From Sphingomonas yunnanensis (lineage in GTDB: Bacteria; Pseudomonadota; Alphaproteobacteria; Sphingomonadales; Sphingomonadaceae), in assembly GCF_019898765.1 (NCBI RefSeq), contig NZ_JAIOKB010000002.1:1-64000 (forward strand): DNA of 64,000 nucleotides, written 5' to 3'. The notes below the pieces were generated by a model. That model had not been told where the DNA came from, did no database searches, and saw nothing but the letters and a program-made list of their open reading frames with translations. This document shows, piece after piece, positions 26,457 through 34,690 of the stretch. Positions within the stretch are counted from its first letter, which is position 1, and the number at the start of each line of letters is the position of its first letter. A program made the position numbers and the translations under genes.

Positions 26457-27961
26457 TCGCTTTTACCCTGTAATTCCAGCGTCGACGGTAGCGATAGCGT
26501 GAAAACCGCGCCCTGTCCCAGGTTGGACTCGACGTTGATCGCGCCGCCCAACCGGAACACCAGCGCGCGCACCGTCGCGAGCCCGATCCCCTCACCCGGC
26601 TTGTCCTGCGCGCCCGAGCGGCGGAACAGGTCGAACACGCGCGCATGGTCGCGCGGATCGATACCGCGGCCATTGTCGGCGATGGCGTAGATCACGCGCT
26701 GGGCCTCGCGCCGCCCGCTCACCGTGATCCGTCCGGGGACGCCGGGGCGGAGATATTTCACCGCATTCTCGATCAGGTTGGAGAAAACCTGGTCGAGCGA
26801 GAAGCGGTCGCTGATCACCTCGGGCAGCGCGCCCGCGACCTCCAGCGTGGCGTCGGCATCGGCGAGCCGGTGGGTGAGCGTGTCGCGGATCTGACCGACC
26901 AGCTGCGCCAGGTCGATCCGCTCGGGCGCGAGCTGGCGCCGGCCCTGCCGGGAGAGCTGAAGAATCGCGTTGATCAGCCGATCCATCTTCTGCGTCGAGG
27001 CCCGGATGAAGCCGATCGCCTCCGGCAGGTCCTCGCGCGCCGACAGTTTCGCGTCCTCGCTGAGCAGCTGCGGCGCCTCGGCCTCGACCTTATCGACCAG
27101 AGCGCCGAGCTGGCCGGTCGCCGCTTCCAGTTCGGCGGTGAAGCCCATCACGTTGACCAGAGGCGAGCGCAGGTCGTGGCTGACGATATAGGCGAAGCGC
27201 TGGATCTCCTCGTTGGCGCGGGTGAGATCCTCGGTGCGCTCCGCCACCATCTCCTCGAGGCTGTCGGCGAGCGCCTGGGTGGCGTCGCGCGAGCGCGCCA
27301 GGTCGCGCGTATAGGCCAGCACGGTGAGCAGCGCGATCACCGCGAGCGCGAGGAGCAGCACCGCGGCGAGCACCAGCACCGCGTAGAAGGCGCGCTCGGT
27401 GACGCGCAGTTCACGGTCGCGGATCGCCAGCAGGCGGCGCTCCTCGGCCGCCATGTGGTTCATCAGGAACCGCACCGCGCGCATGCTGGTCGCCTCGGTG
27501 TCGGCGCGGAAGCCGGCGAAGGCCCCGCGCTGGTCGCCGCGCTCGACCAGCGCCATCGTCTCGGCGCGGCGCTGCGCCAGCGTGCCCAGCTGGAGCTGGA
27601 GGCGGGCGAGATTGTCGCGCTGGCGCGGGTTGTCGGCGGTGAGTCGCGCCAGCGTCGCCAGGCGCTGCGGCAGCTCGGCGGCGGCGCGGTGATAGCCCTC
27701 ACGATAGGCCGCGGTGGCGGGGGCGAGCAGCGCCCCGCGCCGCGTCGCCTCGACCTCCTCGATCACGCGGCGCACTTCCAGCACCGCCTTCTCGACCTCG
27801 TATGTATGGACAACGGCCCGGGTATGAATCTGGTTCTGCCGCGTCACCCAGGCGGCGCCGCCCCCCGCGGCGAGAAGCGCGAGGAAGCCAGGCACCAGCA
27901 ACGCCGTGAGCCGCGGCGCGATTTTGCCCTCGGGCGGCAGGAGGAATCGAGGTGTGGACAC
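26453..27961 (-). CDS. CHASE3-domain sensor histidine kinase
   Basis: The 502-residue kinase has a first membrane helix (LTALLVPGFLALLAAGGGAA), a helical CHASE3 periplasmic domain of about 150 residues, and a second helix near 190-215. HisKA follows with FAYIVSHDLRSPLVNVMGF, then HATPase with NLIENAVKYLRPG, DNGRGIDPRDHARVF and GEGIGLATVRALV. The start is a GTG. It overlaps the lone receiver gene by four bases (ATGA), so phosphotransfer to that receiver is the obvious prediction. The CHASE3 ligand is unknown. Confidence 0.9.
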   Translation of the reverse strand: MSTPRFLLPPEGKIAPRLTALLVPGFLALLAAGGGAAWVTRQNQIHTRAVVHTYEVEKAVLEVRRVIEEVEATRRGALLAPATAAYREGYHRAAAELPQRLATLARLTADNPRQRDNLARLQLQLGTLAQRRAETMALVERGDQRGAFAGFRADTEATSMRAVRFLMNHMAAEERRLLAIRDRELRVTERAFYAVLVLAAVLLLALAVIALLTVLAYTRDLARSRDATQALADSLEEMVAERTEDLTRANEEIQRFAYIVSHDLRSPLVNVMGFTAELEAATGQLGALVDKVEAEAPQLLSEDAKLSAREDLPEAIGFIRASTQKMDRLINAILQLSRQGRRQLAPERIDLAQLVGQIRDTLTHRLADADATLEVAGALPEVISDRFSLDQVFSNLIENAVKYLRPGVPGRITVSGRREAQRVIYAIADNGRGIDPRDHARVFDLFRRSGAQDKPGEGIGLATVRALVFRLGGAINVESNLGQGAVFTLSLPSTLELQGKSE

Positions 27962-28016
27962 GGCGCCGTCGGTTAGCGTGCGTGCGCGGCTTATGCCAGC
28001 CGGGACGCGCGCCGGC

Positions 28017-30368
28017 TCATCCCTCGCCGGAACTCGCCGAGACCGGGAGGGCGATCATGCAATGCGCGCCGTCGGGCTCGAGCGTCAGCGCGGTGCGCGC
28101 GCCGAGCTGATAGGGCAGTGCCTGTTCGATCAGCTCGCGCCCTTGCCCGCCCCCGCTGGTTCCGCCGTCCGCCGCCGGCATCTCCACGCCGCGCTCGCGC
28201 CAGTCGATGTGCAGCCACGGCCGCGTGCCTGATCCCGCCGGCTCCAGCCGCCATGTCACGGCCAATCGTCCACCGGGCTGCCCCAGCGCGCCATATTTCA
28301 CCGCGTTGGTGGCGAGCTCGTGCAGCGCCAGCGCCAGCGCCTGCACCGTCGAGGAGCGCAGTCGCACGCCCGCGGGCCCGTCGAGCGTCGCTTGATCCAG
28401 GCCTCCCATCGCCGCCAGTTCGCTGCGCAGCAGGTCGTCGAAGGTGACGCGATCGACGTCGTTGAGCCGCGACAGCAGCGCCTGCACGCGCGCCAGCGCG
28501 TCGAGCCGTTCGGTGAAGCGGGCGCGGAAGTCGGCCAGGTCGGTGCTGGTCCGCACCATCGTGTCGGCGATCGAGCGCACCACCCCCATCAGGTTGCGCG
28601 TGCGGTGCTGCAGCTCGGCGATCAGCACAGCCTGGCGCTCCTCCCACGCGCGCCGCTCCGTGACGTCGACCATCGCGCCGACCATCCGGGTCGCGCCCTC
28701 CGCGTCGTAGAAGAAGCGGCCCCGCGCGTCGTGCCACCGCACCTGGCCGTCGGGGAGCAGGACGCGAAGCTCGCGGCTATATTCGGTTCGCTCGGCGAGC
28801 GCGGTGCGCAGTGCTGCCTCCGCGCCGTCGCGATCGTCGGGGTGCAGGCGGTCGCGCCACGCCGCGTAACTCGGCACTACCTCGCCGACGGCATAGCCCT
28901 GCATGCGGAATTGCTCATCCGACCAGTGCGCCTTGCCCGAGCGCACGTCCCAGTCCCACAGGCCGAGCCGGCCGACCTCGACCGCGCTGCGCAACCGCTC
29001 CTCGCTGCGCCGCACCGCCTCGGCGGCCTCGCGCGCCTCGGTGATATCCTCGCCGATACCGCCGATCAGCGTCACCGCGCCCGCGTCGTCGCGGATCGGG
29101 AAAGCGGTATCGCGGATCCACCGCGTCGCACCGTCGACGGGGCGGAGGATACGATAGTCGAAGCTGACGTGCTCGCCGCCGCGCACGCGCGCCATCGCGG
29201 CCTCGGCGAGCGCCCGATCCTCGGGGTGGACGAGATCGAGCCAGCTCTGCACCGCGTCGCCCGCGATCGCGCGGTCGCGGCTCAGCCCATAGACGGTCTC
29301 GAACGCGGGGGTGAGATAGTCCCAGCGCAGCGTCGCGACGTCGCGGATCCACAGCACGTCGTGCGAGGCATCGCCGAACTGGCGCAGCCGCTCCTCGCTG
29401 CGGCGCACCTGGTCCTCCGCGGCGGCGTCGCGCAGCCGCAGCAGCTCCTCCTGCGCGCTCTTCCACGCGCCGATGTCCTTGGTGGTGGTGGCGACGCCGT
29501 CGTCGAGCTTGACCACGGTCTGCAGGAACCAGCCGTCGAACTGCTCGTGGACATAGTGGCGCTCGTCCTGGCGCGGCTCGCCGGTCTCGGTGACGTGCTT
29601 GAAGGTGGCGAAGATACCTTCCTCGATCACGCCGGGGTTGCGCTCGAGCAGGCTCTCGCCGCGCACCTCGCCGTAGCGACTCTCCGAGGTATGGTTGTTG
29701 AGCAGCCAGCGGAAGTCGACGATCTCGCCGCTCTCGTCCCGGACTGCCTCGAACACCTGGATCATGTCGGTCGAAGCGTCCATCGTCGCGCGCAGCAGGT
29801 CGCGCCCGCGCGCCAGCTCGGCGGTGCGCTGGCGCACCGCCAGCGCGCTCGCGGCGAACTGCGCGAGACTGGCGAGCAGGCGCGCGTCCTCGCGGTCGAA
29901 GCGGCGGTCACCCTCGTGCGCGACGAGCCACAAGGTGCCCGCGGCGCGGCCATCGCGATGGAAGGGGATCAGCAGCAGCTCGCGCGTCGGCGGGTCGAGC
30001 GCGGGGCCGGCGAACTGCTCCTCCGGCCGCTCGAACAGCAGCGCCGTGTCGCGCGCGATCGCGACGCCGCACGGACTGGCGTCGAGCGGCATCCCGCCGC
30101 CGCGATAGCCCGCCCAGGCGCCCGACAACGCGTCCCAGCGGAAGTCATGCGCCTCGCGCAGGCTGACCCCGGCCGAGCCGGCCACCCCATATGCGACGAT
30201 CAGGTCGGTCAGCCGCTGGAGCAGCTCGGCGGGACGGTCCGCGAGGTCGTGTGCCAGCGCGGAGAGGATCGCCGCCTCGGTCGCGTGATCGGGCGCGCGC
30301 GCCGGGCGCGCCGCGAGTGCGTCCGCCGCCACTGCCCCACTCGCCCCGCTGTTCGAGCCACCGTGCAT
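28017..30368 (-). CDS. GAF-PAS multi-sensor HWE histidine kinase
   Basis: The 783-residue cytosolic kinase has an N-terminal GAF domain (about 30-180), three PAS domains with PAC-like segments (about 190-310, 325-450 and 455-575), and a C-terminal HWE kinase core. The core starts LIAELQHRTRNLMGVVRSIA, with ALALHELATNAVKYGALGQ and the HWE-type ending GRELIEQALPY. HWE kinases are typical of alphaproteobacteria and often feed general stress or light signalling. It lies 55 bases before the CHASE3 kinase gene on the same strand. No chromophore cysteine context was identified. Confidence 0.9.
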   Translation of the reverse strand: MHGGSNSGASGAVAADALAARPARAPDHATEAAILSALAHDLADRPAELLQRLTDLIVAYGVAGSAGVSLREAHDFRWDALSGAWAGYRGGGMPLDASPCGVAIARDTALLFERPEEQFAGPALDPPTRELLLIPFHRDGRAAGTLWLVAHEGDRRFDREDARLLASLAQFAASALAVRQRTAELARGRDLLRATMDASTDMIQVFEAVRDESGEIVDFRWLLNNHTSESRYGEVRGESLLERNPGVIEEGIFATFKHVTETGEPRQDERHYVHEQFDGWFLQTVVKLDDGVATTTKDIGAWKSAQEELLRLRDAAAEDQVRRSEERLRQFGDASHDVLWIRDVATLRWDYLTPAFETVYGLSRDRAIAGDAVQSWLDLVHPEDRALAEAAMARVRGGEHVSFDYRILRPVDGATRWIRDTAFPIRDDAGAVTLIGGIGEDITEAREAAEAVRRSEERLRSAVEVGRLGLWDWDVRSGKAHWSDEQFRMQGYAVGEVVPSYAAWRDRLHPDDRDGAEAALRTALAERTEYSRELRVLLPDGQVRWHDARGRFFYDAEGATRMVGAMVDVTERRAWEERQAVLIAELQHRTRNLMGVVRSIADTMVRTSTDLADFRARFTERLDALARVQALLSRLNDVDRVTFDDLLRSELAAMGGLDQATLDGPAGVRLRSSTVQALALALHELATNAVKYGALGQPGGRLAVTWRLEPAGSGTRPWLHIDWRERGVEMPAADGGTSGGGQGRELIEQALPYQLGARTALTLEPDGAHCMIALPVSASSGEG

Positions 30369-30469
30369 CGCGTCCCCTCACCGACGCGCCGACGTTACAC
30401 TGCCACGGGGGGCGACGGCAACGCACGCGACGGTGGCGCGAGCGCGAGCTCGGCCCTACATCTGCCAGC

Positions 30470-31798
30470 ATGCGCAGACACATTCTCGCCGTGCTCGGCC
30501 TCCTCGTCCTCGCCGCGGTCGGCGTCGTCGCCTATCTCGCCTGGCCCGACGCGGCGCGGCTCGACGTCGCGGCGGTGAGTGGCGCGCGGCCTACGATCAC
30601 CTCGCCGCGCGAGCAGATGCTGCCCACGGTCAAGACCGCCGACCCGATCGGCTGGAAGGCGGGCCAGGCGCCGACGCCCGCGGCGGGCCTTCGCGTGGCG
30701 GCCTTCGCGACGGGGCTCGATCATCCGCGCTGGCTCTATCGCCTGCCCAACGGCGACGTGCTAGTGGCCGAGACCAACTCGCCGCCGCGCGAGGGGGGCG
30801 GCATCCAGGGCTGGGTGATGCGCCACCTGCTCGGCAAGGTCGGCGCGGGCGGCCCCTCGGCCAACCGCATCACGCTGCTGCGGGACGCCGACGGCGACGG
30901 TCGCGCCGAGGCCCGCACCGTGTTCATGACCGGGCTCAACTCGCCCACCGGCATGGCGCTGTTCGACGGCCAGCTCTACGTCGCCAACACCGACTCGCTG
31001 GTGCGCGTGCCCTACACCGAGGGCGCGACCAGCATCACGGCCAAGCCCGAGCTGGTCGTCAAGCTGCCGGGCGGCGGCAACCACTGGGCGCGCAACGTCA
31101 TTCCGTCCGAGGACGGGCGCACCCTGTACGTCTCCGTCGGCTCGGCCTCGAACGTCGCCGAGGGCGGGTTCGAGCGCGAGAAGTTCCGCGCCGCGATCCT
31201 CCAGGTCTATCCCAAGGAGAAGACCTTCCGCGTCTACGCCACTGGCCTGCGCAACCCCAACGGCATGGCGCTGGTGCCCGGCACCGACCGACTGTGGACC
31301 GTGGTGAACGAGCGCGACATGCTCGGCTCGGATCTCGTGCCGGACTATCTCACCGCGGTGGAGCTGGGCGACAACTTGGGCTGGCCCTGGTATTATTGGG
31401 GCGGCTATATCGACACGCGGGTCGAGCCGAGGAACCTCGAGCTCCAGCAATATGTGAAGCGTCCCGACTATGCGCTGGGCCCGCACGTCGCCGCGCTCGG
31501 GCTGAGCTTCGCGGCCGATGCCAAGCTGGGCGGTCAGTTCACGCGCGGCGCGTTCGTCGGCGAGCATGGCTCGTGGAATCGCAAGCCGCTGTCGGGCTAC
31601 AAGGTCGTGTTCGTGCCCTTCGACGCGGGGGGATGGCCGGTGAAGGGGGCCAAGCCGGTCGACGTGCTGACCGGCTTCGTCACGCCCGAGGGCGACGCGC
31701 ATGGACGCCCCGTCGGTGTGATCACCGATCGCGCCGGCGCGCTGCTGGTGGCGGACGACGTCGGCGACGCGATCTGGCGAGTCACCGCCGCACGCTGA
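30470..31798 (+). CDS. PQQ-dependent sugar dehydrogenase / sorbosone dehydrogenase family protein
   Basis: The 442-residue protein has an N-terminal signal anchor (HILAVLGLLVLAAVGVVAYL) that should place it in the periplasm or on the outer face of the inner membrane. The rest is a six-bladed propeller of the soluble glucose / sorbosone dehydrogenase family: GLDHPRWLYRLPNGDVLVAE, LNSPTGMALF, GGGNHWARNV, GLRNPNGMALVPGTDRLWTV, FVGEHGSWNR. ATG at 30470 is selected because it directly precedes the signal anchor. It is divergent from the HWE kinase gene. Substrate unknown; PQQ dependence is inferred from family. Confidence 0.85.
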   Translation: MRRHILAVLGLLVLAAVGVVAYLAWPDAARLDVAAVSGARPTITSPREQMLPTVKTADPIGWKAGQAPTPAAGLRVAAFATGLDHPRWLYRLPNGDVLVAETNSPPREGGGIQGWVMRHLLGKVGAGGPSANRITLLRDADGDGRAEARTVFMTGLNSPTGMALFDGQLYVANTDSLVRVPYTEGATSITAKPELVVKLPGGGNHWARNVIPSEDGRTLYVSVGSASNVAEGGFEREKFRAAILQVYPKEKTFRVYATGLRNPNGMALVPGTDRLWTVVNERDMLGSDLVPDYLTAVELGDNLGWPWYYWGGYIDTRVEPRNLELQQYVKRPDYALGPHVAALGLSFAADAKLGGQFTRGAFVGEHGSWNRKPLSGYKVVFVPFDAGGWPVKGAKPVDVLTGFVTPEGDAHGRPVGVITDRAGALLVADDVGDAIWRVTAAR

Positions 31799-31805
31799 GC
31801 CGGAC

Positions 31806-31845
31806 CGCGCTTCGCCCGCGCTATAATGCGCGTGGGCGAAGCGCG
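31806..31845. terminator. Perfect inverted repeat with TATAAT in the loop
   Basis: Twelve-base arms CGCGCTTCGCCC and GGGCGAAGCGCG enclose GCGCTATAATGCGCGT. It starts seven bases after the dehydrogenase stop and ends nine bases before the first micropeptide start, so it may end the first transcript. The loop could instead act as a -10 element, although no good -35 box is seen. Confidence 0.5.
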
Positions 31846-31854
31846 GAGCGAGCG

Positions 31855-31995
31855 ATGCTGTGGACGATCGTCGTCATCCTGGTGATCCTGTGGCTGCTGG
31901 GATTCAGCTTTCACCTGACCCACGGACTGATCCACCTGCTGCTGGTGATCGCGCTGATCATCGGCCTGGTGCAGCTGTTCACCGGGCGCCGTTGA
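31855..31995 (+). CDS. lmo0937 family micropeptide, copy 1
   Basis: The 46-residue product begins MLWTIVVILVILWLLGFSF and ends LVQLFTGRR. Two hydrophobic helices are separated by HLTHGLIH. This pattern (LWxI...LWLLGF...GxxIHxLLV) matches the lmo0937 family of tiny membrane proteins of unknown function. A second copy follows 97 bases downstream. Confidence 0.8.
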   Translation: MLWTIVVILVILWLLGFSFHLTHGLIHLLLVIALIIGLVQLFTGRR

Positions 31996-32092
31996 CCCAC
32001 ACGCGCACGCCGCCGTAACGAAATGTTGCCGGCAGGCGGAACGGTAGCCGGGGCGATAGTGTTTTATCCTCCCAAACTAGGAGGTTACCCCG

Positions 32093-32236
32093 ATGCTCTG
32101 GACGATCGCCGTTATTCTCCTGGTGCTCTGGCTGCTGGGTTTCAGCCTCCACGTCGCCGGCGGGCTCATCCATATCCTACTCGTCGTGGCGATCATCGTC
32201 GGGTTGGTCCAGCTGTTCAGCGGCCGCCGGGTGTAG
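32093..32236 (+). CDS. lmo0937 family micropeptide, copy 2
   Basis: The 47-residue product begins MLWTIAVILLVLWLLGFSL and ends LVQLFSGRRV. It has the same two-helix layout as the copy at 31855-31995. An excellent ribosome site (AGGAGG at 32079-32084) lies eight bases upstream, better than that of copy 1, so the second copy is probably expressed more strongly. Function is unknown; family members are often stress-induced. Confidence 0.82.
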   Translation: MLWTIAVILLVLWLLGFSLHVAGGLIHILLVVAIIVGLVQLFSGRRV

Positions 32237-32319
32237 GGAGGGTTCCTCCCTTCTCGCACGCGGAGGCGCGGTGATAACCTTCTCCCCAAGTCGGAGATTG
32301 TCGCTACCACGATCGCTGC

Positions 32320-32406
32320 GGCCTTGCGCCGGCAGGAGCCTAGGGCGACGCCCATCAGCAGGCTTTATCTCGCCTGACCCTGGGCTCCGGCTACCGCCGG
32401 AGCGCG
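32320..32406. repeat. Family B palindromic repeat, diverged copy
   Basis: GCGCCGGCAGGAGCCTAGGG on the left and CCCTGGGCTCC..GCCGGAGCGCGG on the right are imperfect inverted arms resembling the family B elements found in imuB and dnaE2. It lies between the second micropeptide gene and the stop of the PP2C-like gene. Confidence 0.5.
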
Positions 32407-32435
32407 GTGACACGGCACCCGGTCTGCGCGATTTA

Positions 32436-33281
32436 TCACCGCTTCTGTCGTAGAGGATGATACGGCCCCACGCGCACCCATAGCGCTGTCGCGTCGTCGC
32501 TGCATTTGAACCGCGGATAGCGTCGGCAGGCGGGATCGTCGTACTCGATCGCGCGCAGCTGCTCCGCCAGGGCCGCCAGGCCGCGCGCGCATACCGCGTC
32601 CATCAGGCCCGGGGGGTCATAGGCGTGGTAGCTGTCGACCAGCGCGGCGAAGCCGTCGCTCATCAGCAGCAGATGGTCGCCGGGTGCGACCGTCACGCTC
32701 GCGTGCTCGGTCGCGGTACCTGAGGCCGCCGCGTCGACGCCGAGAACGCGCCGCCCCGGCCGCTCGCGCGCGGCGCGACGGTCGGCGATCACCGCGGGCG
32801 TCCGCACGGCGCCGAGCGCGTCGCCGAGCGCCGCGGCCTCGGCGCTCTCCGCGGCGCGGTCGGGCGCCGGGGTGAGCCAGTCGACGGTGCCGTCCGCACG
32901 CTCACGCAGGATCGCGCAGTCGCCCGCCCAGGCCACATCGAGCGAGTCGCCGACGAGCTGAATCGCGGCGAAGGAGGCGCTCGGCACTTCCCACGCGCCC
33001 GCGGGCTCACGCCGTCGCTCGGCGCCGTAGCGCTCTGCCACGATCGCATACACCGCGGCGCAGGTGGCGCCCAGGTCTGCGCCCTCCGCGAGCCCGAAAG
33101 CGCCATCGGCGGTCGCGGCGAGCCAGGCCGCGCCGCCCCGATCGCCCAGCAGCCCGGGCGGGGCGAGATCGGTGGCGCCGTCGATCACCCAGGCGCGGCG
33201 CGCGCTCGCGCCGCCGCGGTCGTCGTTGGGCGTGTCGAGGTCGCCGCACAGGCTGAGCGACTGGAGCAGGTCGAGGTGCAT
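32436..33281 (-). CDS. PP2C-like serine/threonine phosphatase domain protein
   Basis: The 281-residue protein has the metal-binding pattern of PP2C phosphatases: WVIDGATDLAPPG near the start, VAWAGDCAILRERADG, LLLMSDGFAALVD and CSDDATALWVRV near the end. It has no membrane segment or partner-switch domain, so it should be cytosolic. The conserved Asp residues are present, supporting activity, although spacing is looser than in canonical PP2C. It follows the E2 gene direction but begins 28 bases beyond its stop, so it may be cotranscribed downstream only weakly. Substrate unknown. Confidence 0.75.
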   Translation of the reverse strand: MHLDLLQSLSLCGDLDTPNDDRGGASARRAWVIDGATDLAPPGLLGDRGGAAWLAATADGAFGLAEGADLGATCAAVYAIVAERYGAERRREPAGAWEVPSASFAAIQLVGDSLDVAWAGDCAILRERADGTVDWLTPAPDRAAESAEAAALGDALGAVRTPAVIADRRAARERPGRRVLGVDAAASGTATEHASVTVAPGDHLLLMSDGFAALVDSYHAYDPPGLMDAVCARGLAALAEQLRAIEYDDPACRRYPRFKCSDDATALWVRVGPYHPLRQKR

Positions 33282-33309
33282 GGCCCCGCCCCTAGCCGCC
33301 CCGCGCGGC

Positions 33310-34686
33310 TCAGTCGACGAAGAGCAGCGCGGGCGCCTCGATCAGCCCTTTCAGCGCCTGCACGAAGCTGGCCGCGTCATGCCCGTCGACCACGCGATGG
33401 TCGCAGCTGATCGAGAGATTCATCAGCTTGGCCCGGCGGATCGCATCGCCGCGCCCGGCCTCCTCCGGGGCGACGAAGACGGGGCGCTCGACGATCTTGT
33501 TGGGGCCGATGATCGCCACTTCGGGTCGGTTGATCACCGGCGTGGTCGCGATGCCGCCGAGCGGGCCGAGCGAGGTGAGCGTGATCGTGCCGTTGCCGAG
33601 CTCGTCGGGGCGCAGCTTGCCCGCGCGCGCCGCGGCGGCGAGTCGCGCGATCTCGGTGGCGAGCTGCCAGACGTTGCGGTCCTGCGCGTCGCGGATCACC
33701 GGCACGGTGAGCCCGGCGTCGGTCTGCGCCGCCATGCCGAGATGGACGCGGCCGTGGCGGGTCACCACACCGGCCTCGTCGTCGTAGCGCGCGTTGAGCA
33801 TCGGGAAGTCGGGTAAGGTGCGGCACAAAGCGACGATCAGCAGCGGCAGCAGGGTCAGCTTGGGCCGCTCGCCGCGCCGCGCGTTGAGCTGCGCGCGCAG
33901 CGCCTCCAGCGCGGTGACCTCGATCTCCTCGACATAGGTGAAATGCGGGATGTGACGCTTCGCCGCGACCATGTTCTCGGCGATGCGGCGGCGCATGCCG
34001 ATGACGCGGACCTGCTCGTCCTCGCGCGCGCGGCTGGCGTGCGGCGCGTGATAGCCCTCGCCGCCGCCGTAGCGGAGAAAGGCGTCGAGGTCGGAATGGC
34101 GGACGCGGTCACCCTCGTCCACGCGGACCTGCGCGAGGTCGACGTTCAGGTCGCGCGCGCGGGCGCGGACGGCGGGAGAGGCGAGGACTCGTAACTCCTC
34201 CCCGGCACGGAGCATCGGGTCGGATCGTCCCCCGAACGATCCTTGACCATGCGGGGCATGGTCAACCCGATGCTCCGTCCAGGCGAGGAGTTGGCTCTCC
34301 TTCCCTGCGGGGCTCTCCGCCTCGAGCGTGTCCTCCTTCACCACCGGATCTTCCGCCTCGAGCGCGTCCTCCACGCCCGGGTTCTCCGCTTCCAGCGTAT
34401 CCTGCTCCACCGGCGGTGGGACGTCAGCGGCGGCCGCCCCCTCCGCCTCGGTCTCGATCACCACCAGCGGCGCGCCGATCGAGACCTGGTCGCCGACCTC
34501 GCCCGCGCGCTCGACCACCACGCCGGCGACGGGGCTCTCCATCTCGACCGTGGCCTTGTCGGTCATCATGTCGGCGAGCTGCTGGTCCTCCTCGACGCGG
34601 TCGCCGACCTGGACGTGCCAGGCGACGATCTCGGCCTCGGATATACCCTCGCCGATGTCGGGCAGCTTGAAGGTGAAGCGCGCCAT
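33310..34686 (-). CDS. bkdB: Branched-chain 2-oxoacid dehydrogenase E2 (dihydrolipoyl acyltransferase) with an in-frame repeat
   Basis: The 458-residue protein has a lipoyl domain with the modified K44 (MMTDKATVEMES). An acidic linker follows, with three near-repeats (DTLEAENPG, DALEAEDPV, DTLEAESPA). The peripheral-subunit-binding domain is VLASPAVRARARDLNVDLAQ, and the catalytic acyltransferase domain ends with ISCDHRVVDGHDAASF. E2 transfers the acyl group from lipoate to CoA in branched-chain amino-acid breakdown. Residues about 132-165 are encoded by a palindromic element (34193-34292), apparently inserted in the flexible linker without breaking the frame. It is the last gene after E1alpha and E1beta, four bases after the E1beta stop. 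The E3 gene is not in the window. Confidence 0.92.
   Translation of the reverse strand: MARFTFKLPDIGEGISEAEIVAWHVQVGDRVEEDQQLADMMTDKATVEMESPVAGVVVERAGEVGDQVSIGAPLVVIETEAEGAAAADVPPPVEQDTLEAENPGVEDALEAEDPVVKEDTLEAESPAGKESQLLAWTEHRVDHAPHGQGSFGGRSDPMLRAGEELRVLASPAVRARARDLNVDLAQVRVDEGDRVRHSDLDAFLRYGGGEGYHAPHASRAREDEQVRVIGMRRRIAENMVAAKRHIPHFTYVEEIEVTALEALRAQLNARRGERPKLTLLPLLIVALCRTLPDFPMLNARYDDEAGVVTRHGRVHLGMAAQTDAGLTVPVIRDAQDRNVWQLATEIARLAAAARAGKLRPDELGNGTITLTSLGPLGGIATTPVINRPEVAIIGPNKIVERPVFVAPEEAGRGDAIRRAKLMNLSISCDHRVVDGHDAASFVQALKGLIEAPALLFVD
34193..34292. repeat. Family D palindromic element inside the E2 gene
   Basis: Outer arms AACTCCTCCCCGGCACGGAG and its near-complement end in GAGGAGTT. 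Between them lie two more hairpins, GGATCG..CGATCC and TTGACCATG..CATGGTCAA, giving a three-armed structure of 100 bases. It is read through in the E2 frame with no stop. Confidence 0.8.
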
Positions 34687-34690
34687 GCGT

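Noticed and set aside
28320..30578. A 752-codon plus-strand frame over the HWE kinase
   Set aside because: It is the antisense shadow of GAF, PAS and HWE domains that are clear on the minus strand.
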